Virus record (IMG/VR): IMGVR_UViG_3300042691_022461
Coordinates: 1 to 32,061 of that record
Source of the DNA: a virus
Length of the DNA: 32,061 bases
Reading direction: 5' to 3' (one strand)
The stretch's first letter is position 1, and every line of letters begins with the position of its first letter. This document shows positions 5,312-14,424 of this stretch, in pieces. The translations under genes and the position numbers were made by a program. The notes under the pieces were generated by a model. That model did no database searches, was not told the DNA's origin, and saw only the letters and a program-made list of their open reading frames with translations.

Positions 5312-8140
5312 TTAGAACTTATGACTAACACCCAATGTTAAAGTCACACCAGGATTAACACTATTGAATACTTGTTTCTCAGCTTTATAGGAGTGATAAA
5401 AACTTTCAACTCTATCATTAAGAATATTTTGAACTCTAAAATCAATTGATGTATTCTTAATCTTTTGACTTACAGAAAGATTCAATGAATGGAATGATTC
5501 ATCATAAACATCAGGAGATAATCCAGTTCCAACAATGGATAATGTTTGTCCTTTTACATTATAAAACAACCCAACATTCAAACCAATTTTATCGTTCTTA
5601 TAAGATATTCCAGTATTGATTACAAATGGTGATTGTCCTGCCATAACTCTTGTGTTGTCTATGTTTTCATTTAACCTTTCATATTGTTTTCTTGCTTGAT
5701 ATTCTGTCTCTGTCATCGTTATTTGTGACTTAACGAGTGTGACATTGGTATTGAAATAAAAGTTCTTTAGAAACGATTTTCTTAACTCCAATTCCAATCC
5801 ATACACATCACCATTTCCAACATTCCTTGGTTGATATTCAGTTGATGTTTGTTGTTCAGGTATTCTAACAAGTTCAATTGGATTATTGAAATGTTTATAG
5901 AACCCAGATATTGAATAGAAATCATTTTTATTTGATAACTCCCATCTTAAATCCAAGTTATCAATATTTGTTGATTTCAAATTTCCATCCCAAGTTCCAT
6001 TATATGTGAATAAACCACCATTGAATATTCTATTTGTGATTGGATCCAATATTTGGGCATAAGATAATTCCTTGAATGATGGTCTTGCAATTGTTCTTGA
6101 ATATGATGTTCTTAGATTTTGTTTTGGCGTTATTGAATATATGATATTTGTTGATGGGAATAGATTTATCGTTTCCATAACTTTATCATTAACCAAATTG
6201 TTTCCATTCACATCACCATTCGCATATCTTATATCTCTTCCTGTATGTCTTTGAATAAAGTATTCAGTTCTTAAACCCAAATTAATCTTTAACTTGTTCT
6301 TAATGTTATAATCACCTGAAACATATGCTCCAAGATTATTAACATTTGATGAATATTGATTTGGATTTGGATTCACATTACCAGATTGAATATAAGTTCC
6401 ATTAACATCAGATGGATATAAGTTATCACTATTCATTACAAGATTGGGGTCTGGTGATGTCCAAGATTGTGGTTTTGAAAACATCAATTCAAATAACTTG
6501 ATTTCATAGTTTCTCAATTTATATACGTGAGATAAACCAAAGTTCAATTTTAAGTTTTCATATTCTTTATTTATATCAATCTTTGATTGGTTATTAAATT
6601 CACCCAAGTTTCTCCATATTCTTGATGGGTTTCCCGCTTCACCTGATGAGAATGAATATGAACCATCATAACTGAATGGTGTTTTTCTAATGTCAGGGTC
6701 AATTGATGATGAATAAGTTGGGGACAATTTCCAATCAATATTCCAATTGTTTATTTTATGTTTTCCACTTAATAGTAAATTGGTTAATCCTCTTTGATTG
6801 TATTCAAGATTATATGATGTTGCATCATAACCTGATTGTCCAACCGCTGATGAATTGTTTGATATGTTAAACTTACCAGCTCTATTCTCACCACTCTGTA
6901 AATGAATAAGGTTTAATTTATATTTACTCTTACCTTTAACAAAATTGAATCCAACTAATCCACCCAATAGATTATTAATTTCAGTTAATTGTCCTGATTG
7001 TTTTGTTGCATAAATCAAATCATATTGTGAGTTATCAGTTACCCTTTGGTATTCACCATACTTTACATCAGTATAAAATCTATAATCTGTTTTTTGATTT
7101 AGTGATACAACATAACCAAACTTTTTATTTGTTCTTCCGTAAGAAAATCCACCACCAAAATCCAAGAATGGCATACCATTAACACCACCCAATTCAGGAT
7201 TCAAACTTCTTAATGTATTAACAATATTCTGTTGATGTTGTGCTGAACTTATAGTTGATGGTTTATTATATGGGGTTGGGATATAACTACTTCTTAGTTC
7301 ATTTGGTAATCTTCTTACTCCACCATCAAACCCTAATATATCAGTCATACTTCCGTTCTCACTAAAGAAATTATTATTGAAGTGGGTTTGGTTATTAAAT
7401 CCTGTGGTTATTGAAAATGAACCTTGTGGTGTTTCAGGTATATCTTTTGTTTCAATATTTATTAATCCACCTGTAAAATCTGCTGGTAATTCAGCTGAGA
7501 AACTTTTTGATACAACAATATTATTTAATAAATTGGTGGGGAATATATCCATTTGGAGTGAGTTTCTATCAGGATCCAATCCAGGTATTTCAACTCCATT
7601 CATTATTGTCTTTGAATATCTATCACCCAATCCTCTAACATAAACATACTTTCCATTATCTATTGATACACCAGTTACTCGTTTACTTGCTTCAACGGCA
7701 TTACCATCACCAGTTGATTTCATTTTCTCAGAACTAATACCATCAACCATTGTGACTGATTTCATTTTCATATCAATCAGACCAATTTCATTTTTAACAA
7801 TTCTGTCTGCTGTAATAACAACTTCACCAGTTTCTAATACATCTTCTTTAAGAATAATATCAGGGATGGTTGTTAATTCACCAACCAATACAATATTTTC
7901 TTGGATTTCTTTTTTATATGAGACATATGAGAACTCTAATGTAACAGTGTCTTTGTCTGAATCTATTGTGAATATACCTTCAATGTCTGTTGTTGTTCCA
8001 ACTGAAGTTTCTTTGATTATAACTGTAACACCAATTAATGGTTCTTTTGTGTTTTCATCAACAACTTTACCAATGATTGTAAATTGTGAAAAGGATTTAA
8101 ATGATAATAAGAGTAATAGGACTAGAAAGATATTTTTCAT
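5312..8140 (-). CDS. TonB-dependent outer-membrane receptor
   Basis: A complete 942-residue receptor. Residues 1-19 form a Sec signal peptide (MKNIFLVLLLLLSFKSFSQ). About 20-105 form a carboxypeptidase-regulatory-like domain (GKVVDENTKEPLIGVTV, DIEGIFTI). About 110-240 are the plug, with VRGLGDRYSKTIMNG, GLDPDRNSLQMDIFP and SAELPADFTGGLINI. The rest is a beta barrel ending in the aromatic SHKF. This is the Bacteroidota type of energy-dependent importer that works with TonB-ExbBD in the outer membrane. The substrate cannot be told from the sequence. There is no SusD-like partner nearby; the surface lipoprotein at 23878-25140 could be a functional partner but is far away. In a phage this would be an unusual host-surface gene. 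Confidence 0.93.
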   Translation of the reverse strand: MKNIFLVLLLLLSFKSFSQFTIIGKVVDENTKEPLIGVTVIIKETSVGTTTDIEGIFTIDSDKDTVTLEFSYVSYKKEIQENIVLVGELTTIPDIILKEDVLETGEVVITADRIVKNEIGLIDMKMKSVTMVDGISSEKMKSTGDGNAVEASKRVTGVSIDNGKYVYVRGLGDRYSKTIMNGVEIPGLDPDRNSLQMDIFPTNLLNNIVVSKSFSAELPADFTGGLINIETKDIPETPQGSFSITTGFNNQTHFNNNFFSENGSMTDILGFDGGVRRLPNELRSSYIPTPYNKPSTISSAQHQQNIVNTLRSLNPELGGVNGMPFLDFGGGFSYGRTNKKFGYVVSLNQKTDYRFYTDVKYGEYQRVTDNSQYDLIYATKQSGQLTEINNLLGGLVGFNFVKGKSKYKLNLIHLQSGENRAGKFNISNNSSAVGQSGYDATSYNLEYNQRGLTNLLLSGKHKINNWNIDWKLSPTYSSSIDPDIRKTPFSYDGSYSFSSGEAGNPSRIWRNLGEFNNQSKIDINKEYENLKLNFGLSHVYKLRNYEIKLFELMFSKPQSWTSPDPNLVMNSDNLYPSDVNGTYIQSGNVNPNPNQYSSNVNNLGAYVSGDYNIKNKLKINLGLRTEYFIQRHTGRDIRYANGDVNGNNLVNDKVMETINLFPSTNIIYSITPKQNLRTSYSRTIARPSFKELSYAQILDPITNRIFNGGLFTYNGTWDGNLKSTNIDNLDLRWELSNKNDFYSISGFYKHFNNPIELVRIPEQQTSTEYQPRNVGNGDVYGLELELRKSFLKNFYFNTNVTLVKSQITMTETEYQARKQYERLNENIDNTRVMAGQSPFVINTGISYKNDKIGLNVGLFYNVKGQTLSIVGTGLSPDVYDESFHSLNLSVSQKIKNTSIDFRVQNILNDRVESFYHSYKAEKQVFNSVNPGVTLTLGVSHKF

Positions 8141-8219
8141 ACTTATGGTTTTGACAAATCATAAATAGGAAAAATAGTTGATATAGTAAAATGTTTTGTA
8201 TTAACTTATTGTTAAGTTA

Positions 8220-9074
8220 TTAAAATGCCATTACATCAAAATGGACTAGTTCTCCATTTATTTGTCCAATGTTTTCTCCGTGTAAATCTTTTGTTGCAAT
8301 ATCGTTAGCTTCCAACTTCAATAATAATTCTCTGTATTTTTCAATATAATCTATTAGTTCATCATAGGTAATATTTACACTCGAAACAGGTTTTTCTCTT
8401 TTTGGAATGTAATAATTACTCTCGTCTTCATCGTCAAACTCTTCATCATCAAACTCATCATCTTCTTCATTATTATAATAACCACTGATACCAATTGGTG
8501 GAAGTTCATCTTCAGGTTCAGGGCTTTCCAATCTATCAACCAAATTATCCAAATTACCTTCATCATAATCATCCCAAAAATCAGAGTCAGAGTAGTTTGC
8601 TCCTTCATAAAACATTGTTGTATATATATCTTTTTCTACTTTTGGGATTGTGTTGGCTTTATCCATTAAAATACCATAAATGTTATATTTGGGATAAAAT
8701 TCGTATCCATAATAATTAACAATACCTGGTATTTCTTTCCCTACTATTTTTTCAATCCCTTTTATTTCATCTTCGTCTTGGGTTAGTTTTAGTATCTTAT
8801 TATTATCAACTAAAAAAGCCATTCCATAATAACCTCTTCCAGCATATTTGATTTTTTTAATTCCAAACTTATTAGATAAATCCTTTACAATTTCTTTAAT
8901 ACTATTCCCTGATAATCCTGTTTTGATTTTGGTAATACCTCTTTCAGTACCTGAAGTAACATCTTTTCTCCAGTCTTTCTTTAATTTCTTAACATTTTTA
9001 ATATCACCATAATCATTGAATTGTTCTGTTAAAAACTCATTCAAGACTTTTTTTATAATGTTTCTATTTCCCAT
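8220..9074 (-). CDS. Tagged protein-kinase-like protein
   Basis: A 284-residue protein beginning MGNRNIIKKVLNEFLTEQ, with LNE at 11-13 and LTE at 15-17 matching the (I/L)xE tag end. The body has a glycine-rich loop GRGYYGMAF near 79-87, a candidate ATP-binding Lys at 96 (KILKL), a catalytic-loop-like KDLHGENIG at 262-270 (Asp263, Asn268) and a metal-binding Asp280 in HFDVMAF. This order is that of the protein-kinase fold. A very acidic, probably disordered insert (about 155-220) separates the lobes, and the protein ends just after the DFG-like site, so the usual C-lobe is missing or compact. Last gene of the tagged operon. Substrate unknown; activity inferred. Confidence 0.75.
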   Translation of the reverse strand: MGNRNIIKKVLNEFLTEQFNDYGDIKNVKKLKKDWRKDVTSGTERGITKIKTGLSGNSIKEIVKDLSNKFGIKKIKYAGRGYYGMAFLVDNNKILKLTQDEDEIKGIEKIVGKEIPGIVNYYGYEFYPKYNIYGILMDKANTIPKVEKDIYTTMFYEGANYSDSDFWDDYDEGNLDNLVDRLESPEPEDELPPIGISGYYNNEEDDEFDDEEFDDEDESNYYIPKREKPVSSVNITYDELIDYIEKYRELLLKLEANDIATKDLHGENIGQINGELVHFDVMAF

Positions 9075-9705
9075 ATTTTTCTTTGTGAGCTTTCAATATT
9101 GTCTGTATAACTTCCTCTTGATTTTTTGGTTTCATTTTGTGAATTGGTTTATTTTCTTCAAACCAAGTTCTTACAACATCTTCAAATGGAACTTTCTTTA
9201 ATTTTGCAAGTCTTTTGAATCCTTGAATTTGTGCTGGAATTTCGTGGGGTTGTTGATAATATTTTTTTGGTGTTTTGGGTTCTTCAACATCCAAATCAAA
9301 TTCATCATAATATTGTTGTAATCCATGTTCTAATTCGTGAGCAAGTAAAATGTTTAACTCACCAATTATATCATACATTTGTTTCTTCAAGTTATCAGGA
9401 TTAACTGTAAGGACTATTTCAACAACATCATCCTCAGTTGAATAAGCCCCATTAAGAAGAAATCTGTCCAAATTATCATCGTAAATAATTTTAAATTCTA
9501 TTGTAAATTCAACCTCATAATCATCGAATTGGTAAATATCCATTTCTTCTTCAGAAGAAATATCTTCAGGTAAATAAAATTCACCTTCTTCTTTTCTTTT
9601 AATTATATCCGTTAAATCTCTAACTACTTTTCTAACAACATTCCTTTCAATTCTTGACTCATTGATAATTGAACGAAGTTGATTTTCACTTATTATTATT
9701 TTCAT
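9064..9705 (-). CDS. Tagged HExxH metallopeptidase-like protein
   Basis: A 213-residue protein starting MKIIISENQLRSIINESR, with INE at 14-16 as the tag end. The catalytic region is LLAHELEHGLQQYY, with His123, Glu124 and His127 of a zinc HExxH motif, followed by HEIPAQIQGF, where Glu155 is a plausible third ligand. The acidic region about 35-100 (YLPEDISSEEEMDIYQF...) may be a pro-segment or substrate-binding part. It overlaps the next gene by 11 bp and the previous gene by 4 bp within the tagged operon. A zinc peptidase packed in the head and delivered to the cell is inferred; the substrate is unknown. Confidence 0.75.
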   Translation of the reverse strand: MKIIISENQLRSIINESRIERNVVRKVVRDLTDIIKRKEEGEFYLPEDISSEEEMDIYQFDDYEVEFTIEFKIIYDDNLDRFLLNGAYSTEDDVVEIVLTVNPDNLKKQMYDIIGELNILLAHELEHGLQQYYDEFDLDVEEPKTPKKYYQQPHEIPAQIQGFKRLAKLKKVPFEDVVRTWFEENKPIHKMKPKNQEEVIQTILKAHKEKYGK

Positions 9706-10352
9706 ATATATAATTCACCTTTTACTCCAAATTTATTTTTAATTTCATCTTCACTCATTCCACTGTTTTTTAATTCTTTTCCAAGGGGTGTATTAGTTAA
9801 CATCAAATCACCACCAACTGAAATTAAATTAGGTAATGATTCAATGTCTGTATTATCCAAACCTAAATCATATTCAACTTCTTTTAATTTAGGTAGGGAG
9901 GTGATTTTTGAATGAGCATAATATAAATCCCCAACTGACATTAAATTAGGTAGTGAGGTAATTTTACAACGATTTGTAATATATAATTGTTTATTAGTAC
10001 TAACCAAATCATCCAAATCACTATTTAATGTGAAAAAATTTATTGTTTTCAAATTTGGTAAATTGAATATTAAGTCAATTGTCGTTTTAGATAAGTTAAT
10101 ATCCACATCTAAATTAGTCTTTTTTATTATTTTTTTCAAATTTATTACTGATGGTTTATATTTAAAAAGTTTGAATAATTCTTCATAATGTTCCAATATT
10201 GTGCTCGGTTTTATCTTAAAACCTTTTGCAATTTCAAATGCCATATCAATATTTGTTTCATCAAATGCCTCAATTAAGTACATAATCTGTCCGAGATATT
10301 TTTCATTCTCCAATATTAGTTTATACTGACTTTCTGTTATTATTATTTTCAT
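9702..10352 (-). CDS. Tagged leucine-rich-repeat-like protein, copy 2
   Basis: A 216-residue protein with N-terminal MKIIITESQYKLILENEKYL; ILE at 13-15 is a candidate cleavage site. Residues about 20-95 are helical and shared with the next gene (DETNIDMAFEIAKGFKIKPS). From about 120 on there are irregular LRR-like repeats of about 20 residues: ITSLPNLMSVGDLYYAHSKI, SLPKLKEVEYDLGLDNTDI, SLPNLISVGGDLMLTNT. The end is LGKELKNSGMSEDEIKNKFG. LRR-like folds usually bind proteins. It is a close tandem paralogue of 10349-10942, with one repeat more. Binding partner unknown. Confidence 0.75.
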   Translation of the reverse strand: MKIIITESQYKLILENEKYLGQIMYLIEAFDETNIDMAFEIAKGFKIKPSTILEHYEELFKLFKYKPSVINLKKIIKKTNLDVDINLSKTTIDLIFNLPNLKTINFFTLNSDLDDLVSTNKQLYITNRCKITSLPNLMSVGDLYYAHSKITSLPKLKEVEYDLGLDNTDIESLPNLISVGGDLMLTNTPLGKELKNSGMSEDEIKNKFGVKGELYI

Positions 10353-10942
10353 ATAAATAACGTACCTTTTACTCCAAATTTATTTTTAATTTCATCTTTA
10401 CTCATTCCACTATCTTTTAATTCTTTTCCAAGTGGGGTTTTTTCTAAACCTAAAGTACGCCCAACTGAAATTAAATTAGGTAATGATTCAATTTTTGTAC
10501 CCTCTAACTCAAGAGTACCAACTTCTTTTAATTTAGGTAATGAGGTTATTTTACAGTTAGATGAAAAAAATAATTGTTTATTTGTACTTACTAACTCATC
10601 CAAATCACCATCATTTAATGTGTAAAATGTAATTATTTGTAATTTTGGTAATTTGAATATTAAGTCAATTGTTTTTTTGGATAAACTAATCTTAACATCT
10701 AAAATAGTCTTTTTTGTTATTTTTTTTAAATTTCCTATTATTGGTTTATAATTAAAAACCTCAAATAACTCTTTGTATTGTTCCAATATTGTGCTCGGTT
10801 TTATCTTCAAACCTTTTGCAATCTGGAATGCAATATCAATATTTGTTTCATCAAATGTTTCAATTAATTCCATAATCTGTCCGAGATATTCCTCATTCTC
10901 CAATATTACTTTATACTGACTTTCTGTTATTATTATTTTCAT
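10349..10942 (-). CDS. Tagged leucine-rich-repeat-like protein, copy 1
   Basis: A 197-residue tandem paralogue of 9702-10352 with the same tag (MKIIITESQYKVILENEEYL), the same helical domain (DETNIDIAFQIAKGLKIKPS) and the same C-terminal motif (SKDEIKNKFGVKG). It has fewer LRR-like units (SLPKLKEVGTLELEGTKI, SLPNLISVGRTLGLEKT). The stop overlaps the start of the next copy by 4 bp, and the gene upstream ends one base away. Retention of the tag in both copies suggests that the tag matters for function. Confidence 0.75.
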   Translation of the reverse strand: MKIIITESQYKVILENEEYLGQIMELIETFDETNIDIAFQIAKGLKIKPSTILEQYKELFEVFNYKPIIGNLKKITKKTILDVKISLSKKTIDLIFKLPKLQIITFYTLNDGDLDELVSTNKQLFFSSNCKITSLPKLKEVGTLELEGTKIESLPNLISVGRTLGLEKTPLGKELKDSGMSKDEIKNKFGVKGTLFI

Positions 10943-10943
10943 T

Positions 10944-12575
10944 TTATATTTCGTTTAGTCTATCAGCTAAATATTCATTATATGTACGTTTATCTATATT
11001 AGGATACCAATTGTCGTTGAATCTAGGTTCTGGTATATCAATATTTCCTTCACTTAATAATTCATTAAATACACATTTTGGGTCATCATAACAATTCTCA
11101 TAGTATTCATCAAGAGTGTCCTCATCAATATTATTAGTATAATCTTTCAAATCAATTTGTATCTTAATTGTCTCATCACTGAATTCAAATACACTACCAT
11201 ATTCTTCTAAAGCTGATTTTAAGGTGTCTCTTAAATAATCAACATATTCATTACCAGCAACATCGTTTTCAGCTCCACTCATTGCATTACGAATATCGTA
11301 GTTATCATCATATTGTTCTATTTTTTCCTCCAAAGACATATCTTCATCAACTTCATCACCACTCTTACTAATCCATTCGTTAATCATTGACTCAATTAAT
11401 TTTTCATTTTCAGGGTATACATAGTAATCAAGTGCTGATTTCCAATCACTTCCCCAATCCATATCCCAAATATCATCCCAAATTGAATCGGACATTATTT
11501 TTTCATACCAACTTTCTCTTCTAATTATCTCTTTACCCTCTCTATTTTTATATCTACGAGTTGAATAAGTATCACCCTCCAAATATGTTCCAAGCTCATT
11601 TGGTGATAGTTCCAAAACAAATCTTGTTTGGGTAGGTTCAACATCAATAATACCCATCTCACCCAACTTTCTTTTTAAACCTCTTGTATTAAATAATTCA
11701 GGTCTATCGTTATATATTTTTCTAATTGTTGCTTCAGGTAAATCAGATAATTTGAAATCTTGGTTAGAAGCATATTCAGTTCCAAAACCTTGGATTAAAT
11801 AATCTCCATCATCATATGTATCATAAAATAAAGGTTCAATATATTGGTGATATTCTTCTTTTGGTTTTGAGTTCTTAGGACCTTTTAATTGATATAATAT
11901 TCCATCAGTACTAATAGCAGCAGTTAAATGACTTCTATTTAACTTATATTTTCCACCAGGTAAAACTTTATCACTTCTTAATGAATAAAGATAACCATAA
12001 GAACTTCTTCCACAATGTCCCATTCTTTCGCATTCTTCAGGTGAGTTTTTAACATTTAGGTCAGCCCAATAATATCCTTCACCATTTTCATTTCTAAAAT
12101 CAATTAGGATTGGTGCGTTTTCAACATAATTTATCTTACCTTGACCAACATTTAGTTGGTCGTGCCATTGACTTGATAGTGAAGCAATTTGTACTATTGA
12201 TAAATCATCTAAACTACTTTTATTACCATTTAATCCCACTCGGATATAATCCATAATTCCTGGTAATACTCTTCTGAGTGTAGATGTGGTCATTGAATTT
12301 ATACGATGCTGTGCCCATTTTAACATATCTTTATGTGCAACACCAGGGTTTGACTTAGTTTTATTATCTTCATAATAATATTTTAGATATTTGTTAGCCA
12401 ACCATATTGCTAATTTTCCACAAACTTCATCGAATACTTCAGCTATATTTGGACTTAATCCCAACTTATCCATTAGGATTTCTTTTTTGGATTCATTCAA
12501 CAATCCAAAATTATCATTATATTCCTTTAATAAATTTAGGATTTTTTTGTGGTAATATTTTTCTTTTAATTTCAT
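10944..12575 (-). CDS. Tagged large protein with GHCGRSS motif, copy 2
   Basis: A 543-residue protein whose N-terminus has KKILNLLKEYNDNFGLLNES, with LKE at 16-18 and LNE at 26-28. A helical region (LANKYLKYYYED...) leads to a conserved core: ADLNVKNSPEECERMGHCGR, SSYGYLYSLRSD, LTAAISTDGILYQLKGPKNS. The GHC...YSLR...ILYQLKG order faintly resembles the PcfJ-like families of phages and plasmids, but I cannot confirm this. Several Asp/Glu-rich segments follow (for example DDIWDMDWGSDWKSALDYYV). Its paralogue 12572-14311 keeps the core and loses similarity in the C-terminal half. The conserved His-Cys suggests catalysis or metal binding, by inference. Confidence 0.75.
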   Translation of the reverse strand: MKLKEKYYHKKILNLLKEYNDNFGLLNESKKEILMDKLGLSPNIAEVFDEVCGKLAIWLANKYLKYYYEDNKTKSNPGVAHKDMLKWAQHRINSMTTSTLRRVLPGIMDYIRVGLNGNKSSLDDLSIVQIASLSSQWHDQLNVGQGKINYVENAPILIDFRNENGEGYYWADLNVKNSPEECERMGHCGRSSYGYLYSLRSDKVLPGGKYKLNRSHLTAAISTDGILYQLKGPKNSKPKEEYHQYIEPLFYDTYDDGDYLIQGFGTEYASNQDFKLSDLPEATIRKIYNDRPELFNTRGLKRKLGEMGIIDVEPTQTRFVLELSPNELGTYLEGDTYSTRRYKNREGKEIIRRESWYEKIMSDSIWDDIWDMDWGSDWKSALDYYVYPENEKLIESMINEWISKSGDEVDEDMSLEEKIEQYDDNYDIRNAMSGAENDVAGNEYVDYLRDTLKSALEEYGSVFEFSDETIKIQIDLKDYTNNIDEDTLDEYYENCYDDPKCVFNELLSEGNIDIPEPRFNDNWYPNIDKRTYNEYLADRLNEI

Positions 12576-14311
12576 AATTGGTATCTTTCAATATAATTTA
12601 AGCTGTCATTTAGTTCTTCATTAAATCGGTCATTATCAATATCAACTTCATCTATATCAGGTCTTCTCCACCAAGGTTTTGATATAATATTTCTATCAAT
12701 TAACTTTCTGAATACGTCTTCAGTTATTATTTCACCATAGTCTTCCTCCACTTCATCATATACTTCAATAACTTCTGGGTCATCAATATCAACAAGTTCT
12801 CCAATATCACCTTCTATTGAAATTCCATATTTTGTAACTCTAACACCACCATAACCTTCAAGTGTAGTTATTAAAGATTCTTTTAATACACCAATTGCCG
12901 AATCAGCTATACTATCACGATAACAATTGTGATAAACTTCGTAAATATAATTAATAATTAAATCTATGGTATCAATTTCTCTTATTAAATTAGCCAGTCT
13001 TGATATTTGTAAACTCCATTCTGTAATCTTTTCAACTTCTTCCAATTGTTTTAATTGTTCTTCAGTTGGTTTCATCATTTTTAATAATCTTATCATATGT
13101 GACCTTAATCCACCATAAACATTTTCTTTTAAAACTTTTTCTAATGATGGTTCTTTATAACTAGGTAATGAATATTCTTCACCAATCCATTCATATAATT
13201 CATCAATTTTGTTGGGGTCAAAAAGAGCTTGTGATAAGTATGTATTATTCACCACATACCTTGAACTATAAGGATTACTACTTTGGTTTTTTGTGGTGTA
13301 AATTACTTCATCATTATCAATATAATGATTTATATATTCAAACTCTATATCCACATAAAAATCAGTCGGTAATGGTTCGACTTCTATTTCAATTCCCAAT
13401 ACAGCCATTTTACTTTTTAACCCTCTTGATTTGAAAAGTTTTGGTCTTATTCCATACAAATCTTTGAGAGTTTGTATTGGTAAATCTTCTAGTTTGAAAT
13501 CTTGTTGTGAGGCATATTCAGTTCCAAATCCTTTGATGAAATAATCATCATCTTCATCTTGTAAATCAAATAAAGGTAAAATGAATTTATGATATTCTTC
13601 TTTTGGTTTTGAGTTTTTAGGACCTTTTAATTGATATAATATTCCATCATTACTTATTGATGCTGTTAAATGACTATCATTAACCTTATACTTTCCATCT
13701 GGTGTAAATCTATAGCTCCTTAATGAATATAATGACCCATAAGAACTTCTTCCACAATGTCCCATCCTTTCACACTCTTCAGTAGAATTATTCGTTTGTA
13801 GGTCTGCCCAGTAATATCCTATACCATTTTCATTTCTAAAATCAATTAGGATTGGATTGTTTTCAATATAATTTATTTTACTATCACCAACATTTAAACT
13901 ATCGTGCCATTCTTTGGATTTATTAAAAATATCAAAAATAGATAAATCATCTAAACTACTTTTATTACCATTTAGACCAACTTGAATATAGTCCATTATA
14001 GATGTTAATGTTCTCCTCATACTAGGTGCATTATGTTCTTGATTCAACATTCTCTTAGCGTAATCTAAAATAACTTTATTAGTTACATCAGGTTCTGCAT
14101 AACTCTTACCTAAGTCATAATAATATTTGAGATATTTGTTGGCTAACCATACAGATAATTTTTTTCCAACTTCATCAAACACTTGGGCTAATGATTCTTT
14201 TAATCCCAACTTATCCATTAGGATTTCTTTTTTGGATTCATTTAACAATCCAAAATTAGTATTATATTCTTTTAATAATTGTATTATTTTCTTTTGATTA
14301 ATTAATGACAT
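12572..14311 (-). CDS. Tagged large protein with GHCGRSS motif, copy 1
   Basis: The start is set at ATG 14311 (MSLINQKKIIQLLKEYNTNF), so the tag is at the N-terminus, with LKE at 13-15 and LNE at 23-25. Upstream in-frame codons to 14386 run through the ATATTTATA box and into the terminator. The 579-residue product shares the core of 10944-12575: YYWADLQTNNSTEECERMGH, CGRSSYGSLYSLRSY, LTASISNDGILYQLKGPKNS. The C-terminal half differs and is acidic. It is the first gene of the six-gene tagged operon and overlaps the next gene by 4 bp. Function unknown; catalytic role of the His-Cys pair is speculative. Confidence 0.75.
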   Translation of the reverse strand: MSLINQKKIIQLLKEYNTNFGLLNESKKEILMDKLGLKESLAQVFDEVGKKLSVWLANKYLKYYYDLGKSYAEPDVTNKVILDYAKRMLNQEHNAPSMRRTLTSIMDYIQVGLNGNKSSLDDLSIFDIFNKSKEWHDSLNVGDSKINYIENNPILIDFRNENGIGYYWADLQTNNSTEECERMGHCGRSSYGSLYSLRSYRFTPDGKYKVNDSHLTASISNDGILYQLKGPKNSKPKEEYHKFILPLFDLQDEDDDYFIKGFGTEYASQQDFKLEDLPIQTLKDLYGIRPKLFKSRGLKSKMAVLGIEIEVEPLPTDFYVDIEFEYINHYIDNDEVIYTTKNQSSNPYSSRYVVNNTYLSQALFDPNKIDELYEWIGEEYSLPSYKEPSLEKVLKENVYGGLRSHMIRLLKMMKPTEEQLKQLEEVEKITEWSLQISRLANLIREIDTIDLIINYIYEVYHNCYRDSIADSAIGVLKESLITTLEGYGGVRVTKYGISIEGDIGELVDIDDPEVIEVYDEVEEDYGEIITEDVFRKLIDRNIISKPWWRRPDIDEVDIDNDRFNEELNDSLNYIERYQL

Positions 14312-14329
14312 AATGTTTTTTATATAAAC

Positions 14330-14338
14330 TATAAATAT
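14330..14338 (-). promoter_or_regulatory. ATATTTATA box of the tagged operon
   Basis: An exact ATATTTATA on the minus strand ends 18 nt before the ATG at 14311 and is preceded by a terminator at 14376-14406. It is placed to drive transcription of the six tagged genes down to 8220. Inferred from recurrence of the box. Confidence 0.45.
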
Positions 14339-14375
14339 TAAAGATTCTGTCTTTATACCTATTAACCCACAAAAA

Positions 14376-14406
14376 TAAAACCCCACTTTTTATGGTGGGG
14401 TTTATT
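14376..14406 (-). terminator. Terminator after the ferritin-like gene
   Basis: CCCCAC and GGTGGGG flank a short loop, and on the minus strand the stem is followed by TTTTATTTTT. It closes the ferritin-like transcript and isolates the tagged operon. Confidence 0.75.
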
Positions 14407-14424
14407 ATTAATAATTAGATTGAA

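Noticed and set aside
12572-14386. Start of the large tagged protein at 14386
   Set aside because: This would translate through the terminator and promoter-like box and put 25 unrelated residues before the conserved tag; ATG 14311 aligns with the paralogue.
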